Below are positions 25,520 through 34,039 of a DNA stretch of 64,000 nt, one piece after another. The notes below the pieces were generated by a model. It did no database searches. It saw nothing but the letters and a program-made list of their open reading frames with translations, and was not told the origin of the DNA. The position numbers and the translations under genes are program-made. The stretch is from the NCBI GenBank assembly GCA_005502925.1, contig SCPD01000025.1, positions 1 through 64,000 of the forward strand. Direction: 5' to 3'. Numbering within the stretch: position 1 is the stretch's first letter; every line of letters begins with the position of its first letter. The DNA comes from Rhizobiales bacterium Y(2018) (GTDB lineage: Bacteria > Pseudomonadota > Alphaproteobacteria > Rhizobiales > Aestuariivirgaceae).

Positions 25520-26227
25520 ATGGGCAAACGAAGTCAGGCTATCCAGCAAAAATGCGCGATCACCGGCATCGCACATGATCCCTCGGAGTTGATTCCGCTG
25601 GAATTGCTCAGGCATACAATCTCCGAGAGAATCAAAAAGGATCATCCTGGACTCGCCGCCGATGCGGTAATCAGCCGTCAAGAGGTCAATCGCTACCGTA
25701 GCGCCTATGTCGAGGACCTTTTAAGGGCCGAGCGTGGCGAGCTCTCGACGTTGGAGAAGCAGGTTGCCCGTAGCCTGGCCGAGGGCGACCTGATCACGAA
25801 AGATATCGAGACCGGCTTCAGTATTCGCCGCATGCTGGCGGAACGCGCATCGGATAATCTGGCCAATTTCGGCGGCAGCTGGCGTTTCCTGATCTTCTTC
25901 ATGTTCAGCCTGGGTATTTGGATTCTGGTCAATGTTCTAGGCAACAGAAGTTTCGACCCTTACCCGTTCATCCTGCTCAACCTTGTCCTGTCGTGCATTG
26001 CCGCAGTTCAGGCTCCCATCATCATGATGAGCCAACGTCGACAAGAGGCTAAGGATCGGATGAGGTCGCTCAATGATTATCGGGTCAATCTGAAGGCGGA
26101 GCTCGAGATTCGCCATCTGCACGAGAAGATCGATCATCTCCTCTACAATCAATGGCAGCGCTTATCGGAGATTCAGGAACTCCAGATCGAAATCATGCAA
26201 AGCCAAGCCGCAAGCGGAGACCGATAG
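25520..26227 (+). CDS. DUF1003 membrane protein
   Basis: 235 aa. Cytosolic N-terminus with CAITG and helical region, then two membrane helices in the DUF1003 core (FLIFFMFSLGIWILVNVLG and FILLNLVLSCIAAVQAPIIM) with the family's NxxxxFDPYPFILLN signature, followed by MMSQRRQEAKDRMRS and a coiled-coil-like C-terminus (RHLHEKIDHLLYNQWQRLSE). Family function is unknown. It starts 10 bp after the dehydrogenase stop, same operon. Confidence 0.88.
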   Translation: MGKRSQAIQQKCAITGIAHDPSELIPLELLRHTISERIKKDHPGLAADAVISRQEVNRYRSAYVEDLLRAERGELSTLEKQVARSLAEGDLITKDIETGFSIRRMLAERASDNLANFGGSWRFLIFFMFSLGIWILVNVLGNRSFDPYPFILLNLVLSCIAAVQAPIIMMSQRRQEAKDRMRSLNDYRVNLKAELEIRHLHEKIDHLLYNQWQRLSEIQELQIEIMQSQAASGDR

Positions 26228-26257
26228 GCCGCTCCATTGTGGGTCCTGGCACCTCTT

Positions 26258-26271
26258 TTGAGCTGAATCAA
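26258..26271. promoter_or_regulatory. FixK-type box upstream of USP gene
   Basis: TTGAGCTGAATCAA, ending 51 nt before the start at 26323. Confidence 0.78.
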
Positions 26272-26322
26272 AGCCCGCGAGTCCTGACTGGGCCACAGAT
26301 TGCAAAAGGAAGGAACCGCTTC

Positions 26323-27168
26323 ATGCATAAACTTCGACATATTGAGAATATTCTCATTGGCTTGTCGGTGGAGAGCAAATACGAGCCCACCGCTGCCATA
26401 AGCTACGGGCTCACTCTCGCGAAAGAGGCCGGAGCGCAAGTTACAATCTATGCTCCCTCGGTGAAGCTCGCCTTGCCTCATTCATATATCAGCGGCGTCG
26501 TGTCGGGCATCGTGGCCGAAGAAAACCGCCACCTCAAGGAGCTGGCGCGGACGGTGATCGACCGAATCGGCGAACAGGCCCGGGCCGCGGGTGTTTCCGC
26601 GTCAATCAGCTCGCCTCAGCTCAGGCGCTTGAAGCTGGTGGAGGGTTTTGCCAAGGAGACGCGCTTGCACGATCTATGCGTGCTCGATAGTGAATCCGAC
26701 ACGATGGATATCGATCGAGACCTGATCGAGGCCGCCCTGTTGGACAGCGGGCGCCCGGTCATTATCGTGCCCCCCGGCTTTCCTTCATTCCGCGCGCGCC
26801 ATGTCGTGGTCGCCTGGGACGGCAGCAGCAAGGCGGCGCGCGCCCTGTTCGACGCGCTTCCGATCCTGCGGGCTGCTGAGACAGTCGAAGTGATCCAAGT
26901 CGAGGGTGAAAAGGATCTTTCCGGAGCTCTCCCCGGTTCGATGCTGGTGTCCCATCTGCTTTCTCACGGGGTCAAGATCACCGCTAAGAATATCCTGGCG
27001 GATGATGGCGATGTGGCCCGGACACTCAGGCAATATGCCGAGCAGTCGAATGTGGATATGATTGTCATGGGAGGCTTCGCCCATTCACGGATCAGGCAGC
27101 TCATTCTCGGCGGCATGACCCAGGCAATGCTGAAAAGCTGCAACGTGCCGTTGTTCCTATCCCATTGA
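26323..27168 (+). CDS. Universal stress protein, tandem domains
   Basis: 281 aa from the ATG at 26323 with AAGGAAGGA upstream; the longer frame back to 26152 overlaps the DUF1003 gene and the box. Two UspA domains; more divergent than its paralogs (starts MHKLRHIENILIGLSVESKY) with VVVAWDGSSKAARALFDALP opening domain 2 and GGFAHSRIRQLILGG near the end. It precedes the FixL-like kinase by 75 bp and may share a transcript with it. Confidence 0.9.
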   Translation: MHKLRHIENILIGLSVESKYEPTAAISYGLTLAKEAGAQVTIYAPSVKLALPHSYISGVVSGIVAEENRHLKELARTVIDRIGEQARAAGVSASISSPQLRRLKLVEGFAKETRLHDLCVLDSESDTMDIDRDLIEAALLDSGRPVIIVPPGFPSFRARHVVVAWDGSSKAARALFDALPILRAAETVEVIQVEGEKDLSGALPGSMLVSHLLSHGVKITAKNILADDGDVARTLRQYAEQSNVDMIVMGGFAHSRIRQLILGGMTQAMLKSCNVPLFLSH

Positions 27169-27243
27169 CATCAATTGAGCCTCTGTTCCGCTGACAGGTT
27201 CCAGTGCTAGACTACCACCCGGGCATCAGGTCCGGCTTGGAAA

Positions 27244-28797
27244 ATGCAGCAGCAATCGGCGAGCAACGGTGCGGAGGTCTCGAAACTCGAGGCCATTCTC
27301 AACTCCGCCGTGGCGGCAATAATCACCATAGATAATCGAGGCTTGATCGATTCGGTAAATCCGGCGACCGAACGCATATTCGGCTATAAGGCGAGCGAAT
27401 TGATCGGTCAGAATGTCCGCATGTTGATGCCCGAACCCTTCCATGGCGAACATGATGGCTATATTTCGAATTACCTTGCCACCGGACGGCGGAAGATCAT
27501 CGGCATTGGCCGGGAGGTGATGGGCAAGCGGAAGGATGGAACGGCCTTCCCCCTCGATCTGTCGGTGAGCGAGTTCGTAGCGGGCGGCAAACGCTATTTT
27601 GCCGGCATCATCACCAATCTCAGCGACCGCAAGCGATTTGAAGAGGCGTTGCTGGAAAGCGAACGCAAGCTGGCTCAGGCGCAAAGACTGGAAGCGATCG
27701 GTCAGCTGACAGGTGGAATTGCTCATGATTTCAACAATCTTCTTACCGTGATCACGGGAAATTTAGAATTCATCGAGATGCGCTTGCAGGATGGACGGCT
27801 GCAGGAGATGCTGAGAGATGCCCAGGACGCGGCTGACCTCGCCGCCAAGCTGACAGCTCGCCTGCTCGCATTCGCCAGGCGAAGTCATCTCGAACCCGAG
27901 AATCTCGAGGCGAATGAGCTGGTGGTGAATGTAACCAGCATGCTTCGCCGCACTCTTGGCGAGCATATTTCCCTGTCCACCGTTCTTGCGCCGCATCTCT
28001 GGCAGGTGAAGGTCGATCCCACCCAGGCCGAAAGCTCACTCGTCAATCTCGCCATCAATGCGCGAGACGCCATGCCCCACGGGGGGAAGCTTGTTTTCGA
28101 GACACGAAATACCCGTCTGGATGAGCTCAGGAGCGGCGACACGACTGAACTGCCGCATGGCGACTATGTTCAGATATCCGTTTCCGATACCGGCGCCGGC
28201 ATGCCGGCGGAAGTCAAGGATCGGGCTTTCGAGCCGTTCTTCACAACCAAGACGCGCGGGCACGGGACCGGTCTTGGCCTCAGCATGGTTTACGGTTTTG
28301 CCAAACAGTCCGGAGGGCATGTAACGATCTCCAGTGAACTTGGTCATGGAACCACGATCAACATCTACTTGCCACGGGCCGACGGCACGGCCGAAGCCGC
28401 CCCTGGTTATCAATCGGCGGCCGAGCAGCGCAACGAGACCATCCTCGTCGTCGAGGACGACGACAGCGTCCGAAATCTTACGATTACGCGCCTGGCAACG
28501 CTCGGCTTCAAGATCTATGAATCTTCGGATGGAGCAAGCGCAGTCAGATTACTTGAAAGCGGCCTCAAGGTGGATTTGCTGTTCAGCGACCTGGCGATGC
28601 CCGGTGGGCTCACGGGATACGACGTCGCCCGAAAGGCCAAGGAGATCAATACCAGTATTCGGGTTTTGCTAACATCGGGCTATGCCGAGGATCTGTTGCG
28701 GACGGAAAATCTCGGCAGCATCAAATTGCTTCGCAAGCCCTATCGGCTGGCCGATCTGAAAAGTGCGTTGGACGCCGTGTTCAACGATCCGCCGTAA
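27244..28797 (+). CDS. FixL-like heme-PAS hybrid histidine kinase
   Basis: 517 aa, soluble. PAS domain at about 15-130 with [16 protein letters not shown] (His70) and [17 protein letters not shown] (Arg90). In B. japonicum FixL the heme ligand His and the oxygen-sensing Arg have the same sequence setting and the same 20-residue spacing. HisKA box [14 protein letters not shown] (His161), HATPase with [22 protein letters not shown] and [11 protein letters not shown], then a C-terminal receiver with [12 protein letters not shown] and Asp449 in [11 protein letters not shown]. Likely an oxygen or NO sensor that phosphorylates its own receiver or the regulator at 29793. No fixJ is adjacent. Confidence 0.88.
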   Translation: MQQQSASNGAEVSKLEAILNSAVAAIITIDNRGLIDSVNPATERIFGYKASELIGQNVRMLMPEPFHGEHDGYISNYLATGRRKIIGIGREVMGKRKDGTAFPLDLSVSEFVAGGKRYFAGIITNLSDRKRFEEALLESERKLAQAQRLEAIGQLTGGIAHDFNNLLTVITGNLEFIEMRLQDGRLQEMLRDAQDAADLAAKLTARLLAFARRSHLEPENLEANELVVNVTSMLRRTLGEHISLSTVLAPHLWQVKVDPTQAESSLVNLAINARDAMPHGGKLVFETRNTRLDELRSGDTTELPHGDYVQISVSDTGAGMPAEVKDRAFEPFFTTKTRGHGTGLGLSMVYGFAKQSGGHVTISSELGHGTTINIYLPRADGTAEAAPGYQSAAEQRNETILVVEDDDSVRNLTITRLATLGFKIYESSDGASAVRLLESGLKVDLLFSDLAMPGGLTGYDVARKAKEINTSIRVLLTSGYAEDLLRTENLGSIKLLRKPYRLADLKSALDAVFNDPP

Positions 28798-28803
28798 TGC
28801 GAG

Positions 28804-28817
28804 TTGATTCAGATCAA
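28804..28817. promoter_or_regulatory. FNR box upstream of USP gene
   Basis: TTGATTCAGATCAA, perfect, ending 54 nt before the start at 28872. Confidence 0.82.
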
Positions 28818-28871
28818 ACACCTCTGACAGCATTCAACTAGTCTGGCACTAGATTTGGGAAGGTGCCGACG

Positions 28872-29741
28872 ATGAAATCCATTCTGGTCGCTCTCAGCGG
28901 GACAAAGGCCGATGACGCGGTGCTCGAGGCCGCCTACGCCGTGGCGAGGCCGCTGAATGCCCATCTTCATTTTTTTCATATCCCGATCGATAAGGTGGAT
29001 CCGGCGGACTATAATCCTCATATCGATTTTGCCCGAGGCAGCGCCGTGGATTTCGCGCTCCGTGAAGAGCTTGCCAACGCGGAGGATGCGGTTACACGCG
29101 CTCACGCGCATGTCACCCGCTATTGCAAAAAGAAAGAAATAGCGATTGTCTCCCTTCCAGCAGCCAAAGACCGGGTGACCGCCAGCTGGAGCACTGACCC
29201 GGTAACGATGAGCGTCGACGGATTGATCAAAGCTGCCCGGACTCATGACCTCACCATCGTCGGCCGCTCCGCCACCGGTCGCAGCTGGTCACAAAACCTT
29301 CTTGAGGCATTGGCGACGCAAACTGGGCGGCCCATTCTGATTGTACCCCCGGGCTGCCGGGAGATGACGTTCGATACGGTTGCCGTTTGGTGGAAGGATC
29401 ATGCGGCAGCGGCGCGGGCGCTGACCGCAGCCTTGCCGCTGCTCAAGGCCGCCGAACGCGTTGTCGTTCTAAGCGTCGCCGAAAGCACCGATTCAGCCGC
29501 AAGTTCACTCGATGATCTGAAAGAGCAGCTCGCTTGGAATGGTATCGAAACGGTCACGCAAGTTCATGAACGTGACCACAGATCAACAATCCGGCGGCTA
29601 TGGACATCAACTCTAATCGAAGGCGCGGATCTTGTCGTTATGGGAGGATTCAGCCGTTCACGCATCAAGGAGTTCATTTTTGGGGGATGCACCCAGTCCG
29701 TACTCGATGACAACGTGCGGCCGGTACTCCTGCTCCACTGA
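28872..29741 (+). CDS. Universal stress protein, tandem domains
   Basis: 289 aa from the ATG at 28872 (GGGAAGG 8 bases upstream). Starts MKSILVALSGTKADDAVLEA; domain 2 is the more degenerate half (VAVWWKDHAAAARALTAALP) but ends with GGFSRSRIKEFIFGG. Least typical of the island USPs, closest to the 26323 protein at the C-terminus. Placed between the FixL-like kinase and the convergent OmpR-type regulator, so likely part of the same signalling neighbourhood. Confidence 0.88.
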   Translation: MKSILVALSGTKADDAVLEAAYAVARPLNAHLHFFHIPIDKVDPADYNPHIDFARGSAVDFALREELANAEDAVTRAHAHVTRYCKKKEIAIVSLPAAKDRVTASWSTDPVTMSVDGLIKAARTHDLTIVGRSATGRSWSQNLLEALATQTGRPILIVPPGCREMTFDTVAVWWKDHAAAARALTAALPLLKAAERVVVLSVAESTDSAASSLDDLKEQLAWNGIETVTQVHERDHRSTIRRLWTSTLIEGADLVVMGGFSRSRIKEFIFGGCTQSVLDDNVRPVLLLH

Positions 29742-29792
29742 AGACGTTATCCATTGACCAGCTGGTGTCCTCATTTCAGGGTCACGCGCGCA

Positions 29793-30530
29793 TCAGGTGG
29801 AAATCTTGCTGACTTTGACAGAAAAGCTGTAGCCCACTCCCCTTATCGTCTTGATGAGGCTTTCAGCGTCCCCGCCGAGCCGCTTGCGCAGCCGCGATAT
29901 CTGGCTGTCTATGGCCCGGTCATTGGCGGCCCAGTCATGCCCCTTGAGCTGATCCATGATCGCCTCGCGTGAAAGGACATGTCCGGGTCGCTTGATGAAC
30001 ACGGCCAGGAGGTCGAACTCGGCGGTCGTCAGGTGACAAGGCGTTCCATCCGGAGCTCGCAGATCGCGTTTTGTCAGATTGAGTTCCCATTCGTCAAATC
30101 GAAATCTTGCCTCGCTTTCGGAAAGAGGCGTGACCGATGCCCGCCTGGCTCCCTGGGTTCGGCGCAAGACGGTTCGCACCCGAGCGAGCATCTCGCGCAG
30201 ATGAAACGGCTTGGCGATGTAGTCGTCAGCGCCGAGCTCGAGACCGACAACCCGGTCGATCAGGTCGCCCTTGCCGGTCACCATGATGATCGGGATTTCC
30301 AACTCCGCCCGCAACTTCCGGGCGATCTCCAGGCCGCTTTCCATTCCGAGGGTCAGATCGAGCGTTATGAGGTCGATATGGGTGCTCTGAACGAGCGTGA
30401 ACAGATCATCGCCGGATGCCGCCTCGCTGACCCTGTAGCCCTCCGCTTCGAAGCAATTCCGCAAGAGAGTCCGGATGGGCGGCTCGTCGTCAACAACGGC
30501 AATATGAATGGGAGCCTGAGTCAAGGGCAC
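29793..30530 (-). CDS. OmpR-family response regulator
   Basis: 245 aa. Receiver with VVDDEPPIRTLLRNCF, phospho-acceptor Asp in LITLDLTLGMESG (about residue 56) and GADDYIAKPFHLREM; winged helix with LTTAEFDLLAVFIKRPGHVL and SQISRLRKRLGG. KdpE/TorR-like. No kinase is adjacent on its own strand; the hybrid FixL-like kinase 1 kb away is the obvious candidate partner. No FixK-type box found upstream. Confidence 0.9.
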   Translation of the reverse strand: MPLTQAPIHIAVVDDEPPIRTLLRNCFEAEGYRVSEAASGDDLFTLVQSTHIDLITLDLTLGMESGLEIARKLRAELEIPIIMVTGKGDLIDRVVGLELGADDYIAKPFHLREMLARVRTVLRRTQGARRASVTPLSESEARFRFDEWELNLTKRDLRAPDGTPCHLTTAEFDLLAVFIKRPGHVLSREAIMDQLKGHDWAANDRAIDSQISRLRKRLGGDAESLIKTIRGVGYSFSVKVSKIST

Positions 30531-30594
30531 ACGCGCAACGTTCGATGGCCGGTGGTATCATAGAGGCGAAATTGATGCAAATGCGCGCGGATCA

Positions 30595-30816
30595 TCAGCC
30601 GGCCAGTGCCGGTCTCCGCATCCATCCGGTAGCTGCCTTGACATAGGAACGCCTGACCGCTGCCCAGGCAATACGATAAGCGGCCGCTTCCCGCCGAGGG
30701 TCGTCAGCATGGGCAGCGAAGGCATGATTGAAGGCTTCCCGAAAGATGTCCTGGGCATGCTCCGGGAGATGGTTCCTGACCGCATCGGGCAAATCAGTGC
30801 TTCCGGCATATGGCAT
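30595..30816 (-). CDS. ChaB family protein
   Basis: 73 aa with GGAGGG before the ATG. Contains the ChaB core: DLPDAVRNHLPEHAQDIFRE, AFNHAFAAH and AYRIAWAAVRRSYVK. ChaB is named for a regulator of cation transport ChaA in E. coli, but its function is poorly known and here no chaA is seen. It lies 15 bp downstream of the DUF2333 gene, probably one operon under the box at 31936. Confidence 0.88.
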   Translation of the reverse strand: MPYAGSTDLPDAVRNHLPEHAQDIFREAFNHAFAAHADDPRREAAAYRIAWAAVRRSYVKAATGWMRRPALAG

Positions 30817-30831
30817 TTTCGGCCCTCCGGA

Positions 30832-31851
30832 TCACTGAGCCAGTACCAGCCTGATCTCCACCAGGTTGGAGCGCGAGCGTAGAACGTAGAAGCCTAGCGT
30901 GGTCAGGTGGGACGGCATCAGCCAGCCGGATTCCGAGCCATTGGAAACGATGAAGGGCTGGATATCCAGGCTAGCCCGCATCTGCTGCTCGGCGGTCTGC
31001 CAGAGCTGCGTCAAATCCCGCTGGGCGATGACTTCCTGGAAGTCGACATGAGCCGCCGCCAGTATGCCGTAGTAGGCATAGAGCTGACCGTAGGCGAACC
31101 AGAAATTGTCATCAGCACGGGTGTCGAACCAGCCGTTATTGTGCCGCTCCGCGCGATCGCGCAAGACAGCCGACGTCGCGCCGATATCGTTTGCAATGCG
31201 GTCGATGAATTGAAGGAGATTGTCGGCCCGCGGGTCAAACACCGCTTGGCATTTTTCGAGCCGATCGTTGAAAGCGCGCAAATCCTTGATCGATGACCGG
31301 TAGAAGCTGGGTGTCGGGGTCTTTGGCCCGAAGGGATGGATTCCGAAGAACCAAGTATACTCGTCAAACTGCAGATTTCCTCTAGCGTCCTGCAGCTGCT
31401 GGTCCATCTGCGAGGTGCCGCGCACGCGTCCCAGCGTGTCGACAAGCTCTATGGTCACGCGGCGCACCGCCTGATTCACCCCTCTCTGAAAAGCCGCCTT
31501 GTTGTCGAAGAAAGGGGTCGACTCCCACTCGATACCGAACAAGCCGAGCTTGTAGAGAAGCATCGATGACACCCAATCGTTCTGATTGACGTTGAAATCG
31601 ACAAGTTCGGCCGTCACATCGACAATGGCGGAGCGCCGACAAGCCTTCGGTGGAACACTACCTGATCCGTTCGTTGGTGCGCCGGCAGCGGCAGAAGTAG
31701 CCGTTGTAGCCACCAAGTTGTCCGGATAATCGGCATCGAAACCGCTCCAGCGCTGGCTGCTCCAGAAGAAATGGGCATAAAGAACAGCAATCCCGAAGAG
31801 AATCATCCAAAGTGTATCCCTGACAAGGCGACTGCGCCAAATCGACTTCAT
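30832..31851 (-). CDS. DUF2333 inner-membrane protein
   Basis: 339 aa from the ATG at 31851 (purine-rich GAGAGAGCAAGAGCC before it; the frame extends to 31995 across the FixK box). One N-terminal membrane helix (TLWMILFGIAVLYAHFFW), the rest periplasmic. The family signature runs through LVDFNVNQNDWVSSMLLYKL, FDNKAAFQRGVNQAVRRV, and an end NLVEIRLVLAQ. Function of DUF2333 is unknown. FixK-type box 84 nt upstream. Confidence 0.88.
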   Translation of the reverse strand: MKSIWRSRLVRDTLWMILFGIAVLYAHFFWSSQRWSGFDADYPDNLVATTATSAAAGAPTNGSGSVPPKACRRSAIVDVTAELVDFNVNQNDWVSSMLLYKLGLFGIEWESTPFFDNKAAFQRGVNQAVRRVTIELVDTLGRVRGTSQMDQQLQDARGNLQFDEYTWFFGIHPFGPKTPTPSFYRSSIKDLRAFNDRLEKCQAVFDPRADNLLQFIDRIANDIGATSAVLRDRAERHNNGWFDTRADDNFWFAYGQLYAYYGILAAAHVDFQEVIAQRDLTQLWQTAEQQMRASLDIQPFIVSNGSESGWLMPSHLTTLGFYVLRSRSNLVEIRLVLAQ

Positions 31852-31935
31852 GGCTCTTGCTCTCTCTTCCTCTTCGGCGCCGCACGGGGCCGGGTTGGAT
31901 CCCTCCGTACGATAGGCAATTCGCCGCTCCGCGGA

Positions 31936-31949
31936 TTGATCCGCGTCAA
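31936..31949. promoter_or_regulatory. FixK-type box upstream of DUF2333-chaB
   Basis: TTGATCCGCGTCAA, 84 nt from the minus-strand start at 31851. Confidence 0.75.
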
Positions 31950-32076
31950 GTGTAAAGCCTTCTGCCAGAAAGCCGACCGGCACGAATTGCCACAAACCGG
32001 CACAATCGCGGCAAAGACCTGCGACGGGACGCGTGCTTAATCCCCCCTCGAAAAGTCATTTGTTCAGGAGGGTAAT

Positions 32077-32787
32077 ATGCTTGCACTGGCCGCACGTCCG
32101 GAACACAAACCCATCTCACTGCGGCCCGTCATGGGTCTGCGGGAGTCTTCCAGGCATCTGAGAACATTCGACGAAATCCTATCATGCGAGATGCTGCGCA
32201 AACTCGATCCACATCAACATCTGTTTCATCAAGGAGACGACGACAATAAGATCTATAAGATCGAATTCGGCCTCGTGAAACTCTACCGCATCCTGAGTGA
32301 TGGCCGCCGCCAGATCATTTCCTTACGTTTTGCCGGTGACATCTTGGGACTTGAAAGCGCTTCGGAGAGGCATTGCAGTGCTGAAGCGATCACTCATGTG
32401 AAATTCCGGTCTCTGGATCAGAGCTGCGCCTATCGGAGATTGCGCGACGAGCCGGCCATGGCGCCGCAGTTCGTCAGCCTTCTGTCGCGCGAGATCGAGA
32501 ATGCCAGAAGCCAGATCGCCGTCCTCAATCGTCGATCGGCGATCGAAAAGCTATCGGCTTTCATTCTTGAGCTTCACCGCCGCCAAAACGAAACCGACAC
32601 AATTCGCCTTGACCTCAGCAGGTCCGATATTGCCGACTTCCTTGGCCTCACGATCGAGACCGTAAGCCGCAATCTCACCAAGCTGAAGGTCAAGCGGATT
32701 ATCCAGCTCCCGGAGATTCACGAGCTCGTCATTCTCGATATAGACCGACTGGAAACGCTGGCGGCGGGCGATGGCGGGGAATGGTAG
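32077..32787 (+). CDS. FixK-like Crp/Fnr regulator
   Basis: 236 aa with an AGGAGGG ribosome site. cAMP-binding-like barrel from about 45 (LFHQGDDDNKIYKIEFGLVK) and C-terminal HTH LSRSDIADFLGLTIETVSRN with the E-x2-SR recognition pattern for TTGA half-sites. It lacks the N-terminal Cys cluster of FNR, so it should not sense oxygen through Fe-S and fits FixK/NnrR-type proteins controlled by transcription or another signal. Has no box of its own. It heads a run of stress genes and probably shares the island's boxes with the FNR at 22709. Confidence 0.88.
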   Translation: MLALAARPEHKPISLRPVMGLRESSRHLRTFDEILSCEMLRKLDPHQHLFHQGDDDNKIYKIEFGLVKLYRILSDGRRQIISLRFAGDILGLESASERHCSAEAITHVKFRSLDQSCAYRRLRDEPAMAPQFVSLLSREIENARSQIAVLNRRSAIEKLSAFILELHRRQNETDTIRLDLSRSDIADFLGLTIETVSRNLTKLKVKRIIQLPEIHELVILDIDRLETLAAGDGGEW

Positions 32788-32794
32788 GAAGTCC

Positions 32795-33292
32795 ATGGGG
32801 TCTACGACACACAAGCGGTTTGCGGTCGCGGTTGTCGGCGGTCTCGACGACGCCCTGCATGCCATACGGCAATTAAGGCGCAACGACATCCCCCCTCGGC
32901 TGATTTCTATCATCGGGGAAGAGAAGCGTTTCGACCGCGACCGGGACATATCCGATGAACCCGACAAGCAGCAGTCTTTCAAAATTCAATCCGGCTCGAA
33001 CGCAATTATGACGCTTGCCTATGGATCCGATTTTCCGAAAGCCATATCACACAATATCGAGGCATTCGAAGGCCTGCTGGCCCGCTGGCTGATTCCCGCA
33101 CATGCTCGGCGCCTGGCCCAGGCGGTCGCCGCCGGCGAGCTTCTTCTTCTGGTGGAACTGGCGAGCATGGAGGAAGAACGCGTTGTCACGCGTACCTTGC
33201 TGCGCAGTTGCCGGGGGTCTGTCGAAGTACACGATCTGGACGCAGGAGACGACAACAAGGAATTACCCGCATGCGCGCAGAAAATCTTATGA
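32795..33292 (+). CDS. Hypothetical protein
   Basis: 165 aa from the ATG at 32795 (AGGAAG upstream), 7 bp after the FixK-like stop. No family I can name with confidence. Starts GSTTHKRFAVAVVGGLDDAL with a predicted beta-alpha start and DALHAIRQLRRNDIPP, like proteins with a flavodoxin or general-stress-like fold, then LIPAHARRLAQAVAAGELLL and EEERVVTRTLLRS. Overlaps the CBS gene start by 22 bp, so the three genes form one operon. Confidence 0.65.
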   Translation: MGSTTHKRFAVAVVGGLDDALHAIRQLRRNDIPPRLISIIGEEKRFDRDRDISDEPDKQQSFKIQSGSNAIMTLAYGSDFPKAISHNIEAFEGLLARWLIPAHARRLAQAVAAGELLLLVELASMEEERVVTRTLLRSCRGSVEVHDLDAGDDNKELPACAQKIL

Positions 33293-33966
33293 CCGCTGAA
33301 CTCGTAACCGTTTCGCCCGACGCCTCGGTCGTCGAAGCGGCGGAGCTCATGCTCCAACACCGGGTGAGCGGACTTCCCGTGGTGGACGCTTCGGGCACTC
33401 TCGTCGGCATGATAACGTCCGGCGATCTCTTGCGCCGGACAGAAATCGGAACGGAGGCGCATCGCGGCGGATTTGCCGAATTCCAGGCCGGCCACGAGCG
33501 CGTCGCGGCCGATTATGCGCAGGCTCACGGCAAACAAGTTGGCCACGTCATGACAACGGCGTTGCACACGGTCGGCACGGATGCATCCATAACGGAAATC
33601 GTCGACATGATGGATCGACATGATGTGAAGCGGGTGCCTGTGATCCGGCAAGGGAGACTGGTCGGGCTGGTGAGCCGTACGGACATTCTGCGCGCCTTCG
33701 CCACGACCGCCCGACAGTTCACTCAAGAGGTCTGCGACGACGATGAGATCAGGAGAAGACTCTTTGCGGTCTATACGCGCGAATCCTGGGCACCACTGGC
33801 CAGCATCGACATTCGAGTACGGAACGGCACCGTCGAGCTTGTCGGCAGTGTCTCCAGCGATGCGCAGAGGCAGGGATTGATGGCCGCGGCCGGGTCCATA
33901 CCGGGCGTCAAGTCGGTCATCGATCATTTGGCTCTCTCGAACGGCGCGCCCGACGTCCTCCCTTGA
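33271..33966 (+). CDS. CBS-CBS-BON domain protein
   Basis: 231 aa from the ATG at 33271 (AAGGA upstream). Two CBS motifs (MTAELVTVSPDASVVEAAEL and VMTTALHTVGTDASITEIVD), each followed by a GLVS/GMIT loop, and a C-terminal BON domain (IDIRVRNGTVELVGSVSSDA, VKSVIDHL). CBS pairs bind adenine nucleotides, BON domains bind phospholipid or polymer. Proteins like this are frequent in stress operons of alphaproteobacteria. Starts within the end of the preceding gene. Confidence 0.9.
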   Translation: MRAENLMTAELVTVSPDASVVEAAELMLQHRVSGLPVVDASGTLVGMITSGDLLRRTEIGTEAHRGGFAEFQAGHERVAADYAQAHGKQVGHVMTTALHTVGTDASITEIVDMMDRHDVKRVPVIRQGRLVGLVSRTDILRAFATTARQFTQEVCDDDEIRRRLFAVYTRESWAPLASIDIRVRNGTVELVGSVSSDAQRQGLMAAAGSIPGVKSVIDHLALSNGAPDVLP

Positions 33967-33976
33967 CATGAATCAA
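33963..33976. promoter_or_regulatory. FixK-type box upstream of arcB
   Basis: TTGACATGAATCAA, 63 nt before the start at 34040. An ATG inside the box (33968) is an apparent upstream start of the OTC frame and must be false. Confidence 0.82.
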
Positions 33977-34039
33977 AGCGGTCATGGCCTCGCGGAGGCC
34001 ATTGTTGATCCTCCTGAAAAGCCATGCGGAGCCAAATCC

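Noticed and set aside
27173-27190. TTGACATCAATTGA near the kinase start as a box
   Set aside because: The second half is TTGA rather than TCAA, so it is not the required palindrome.
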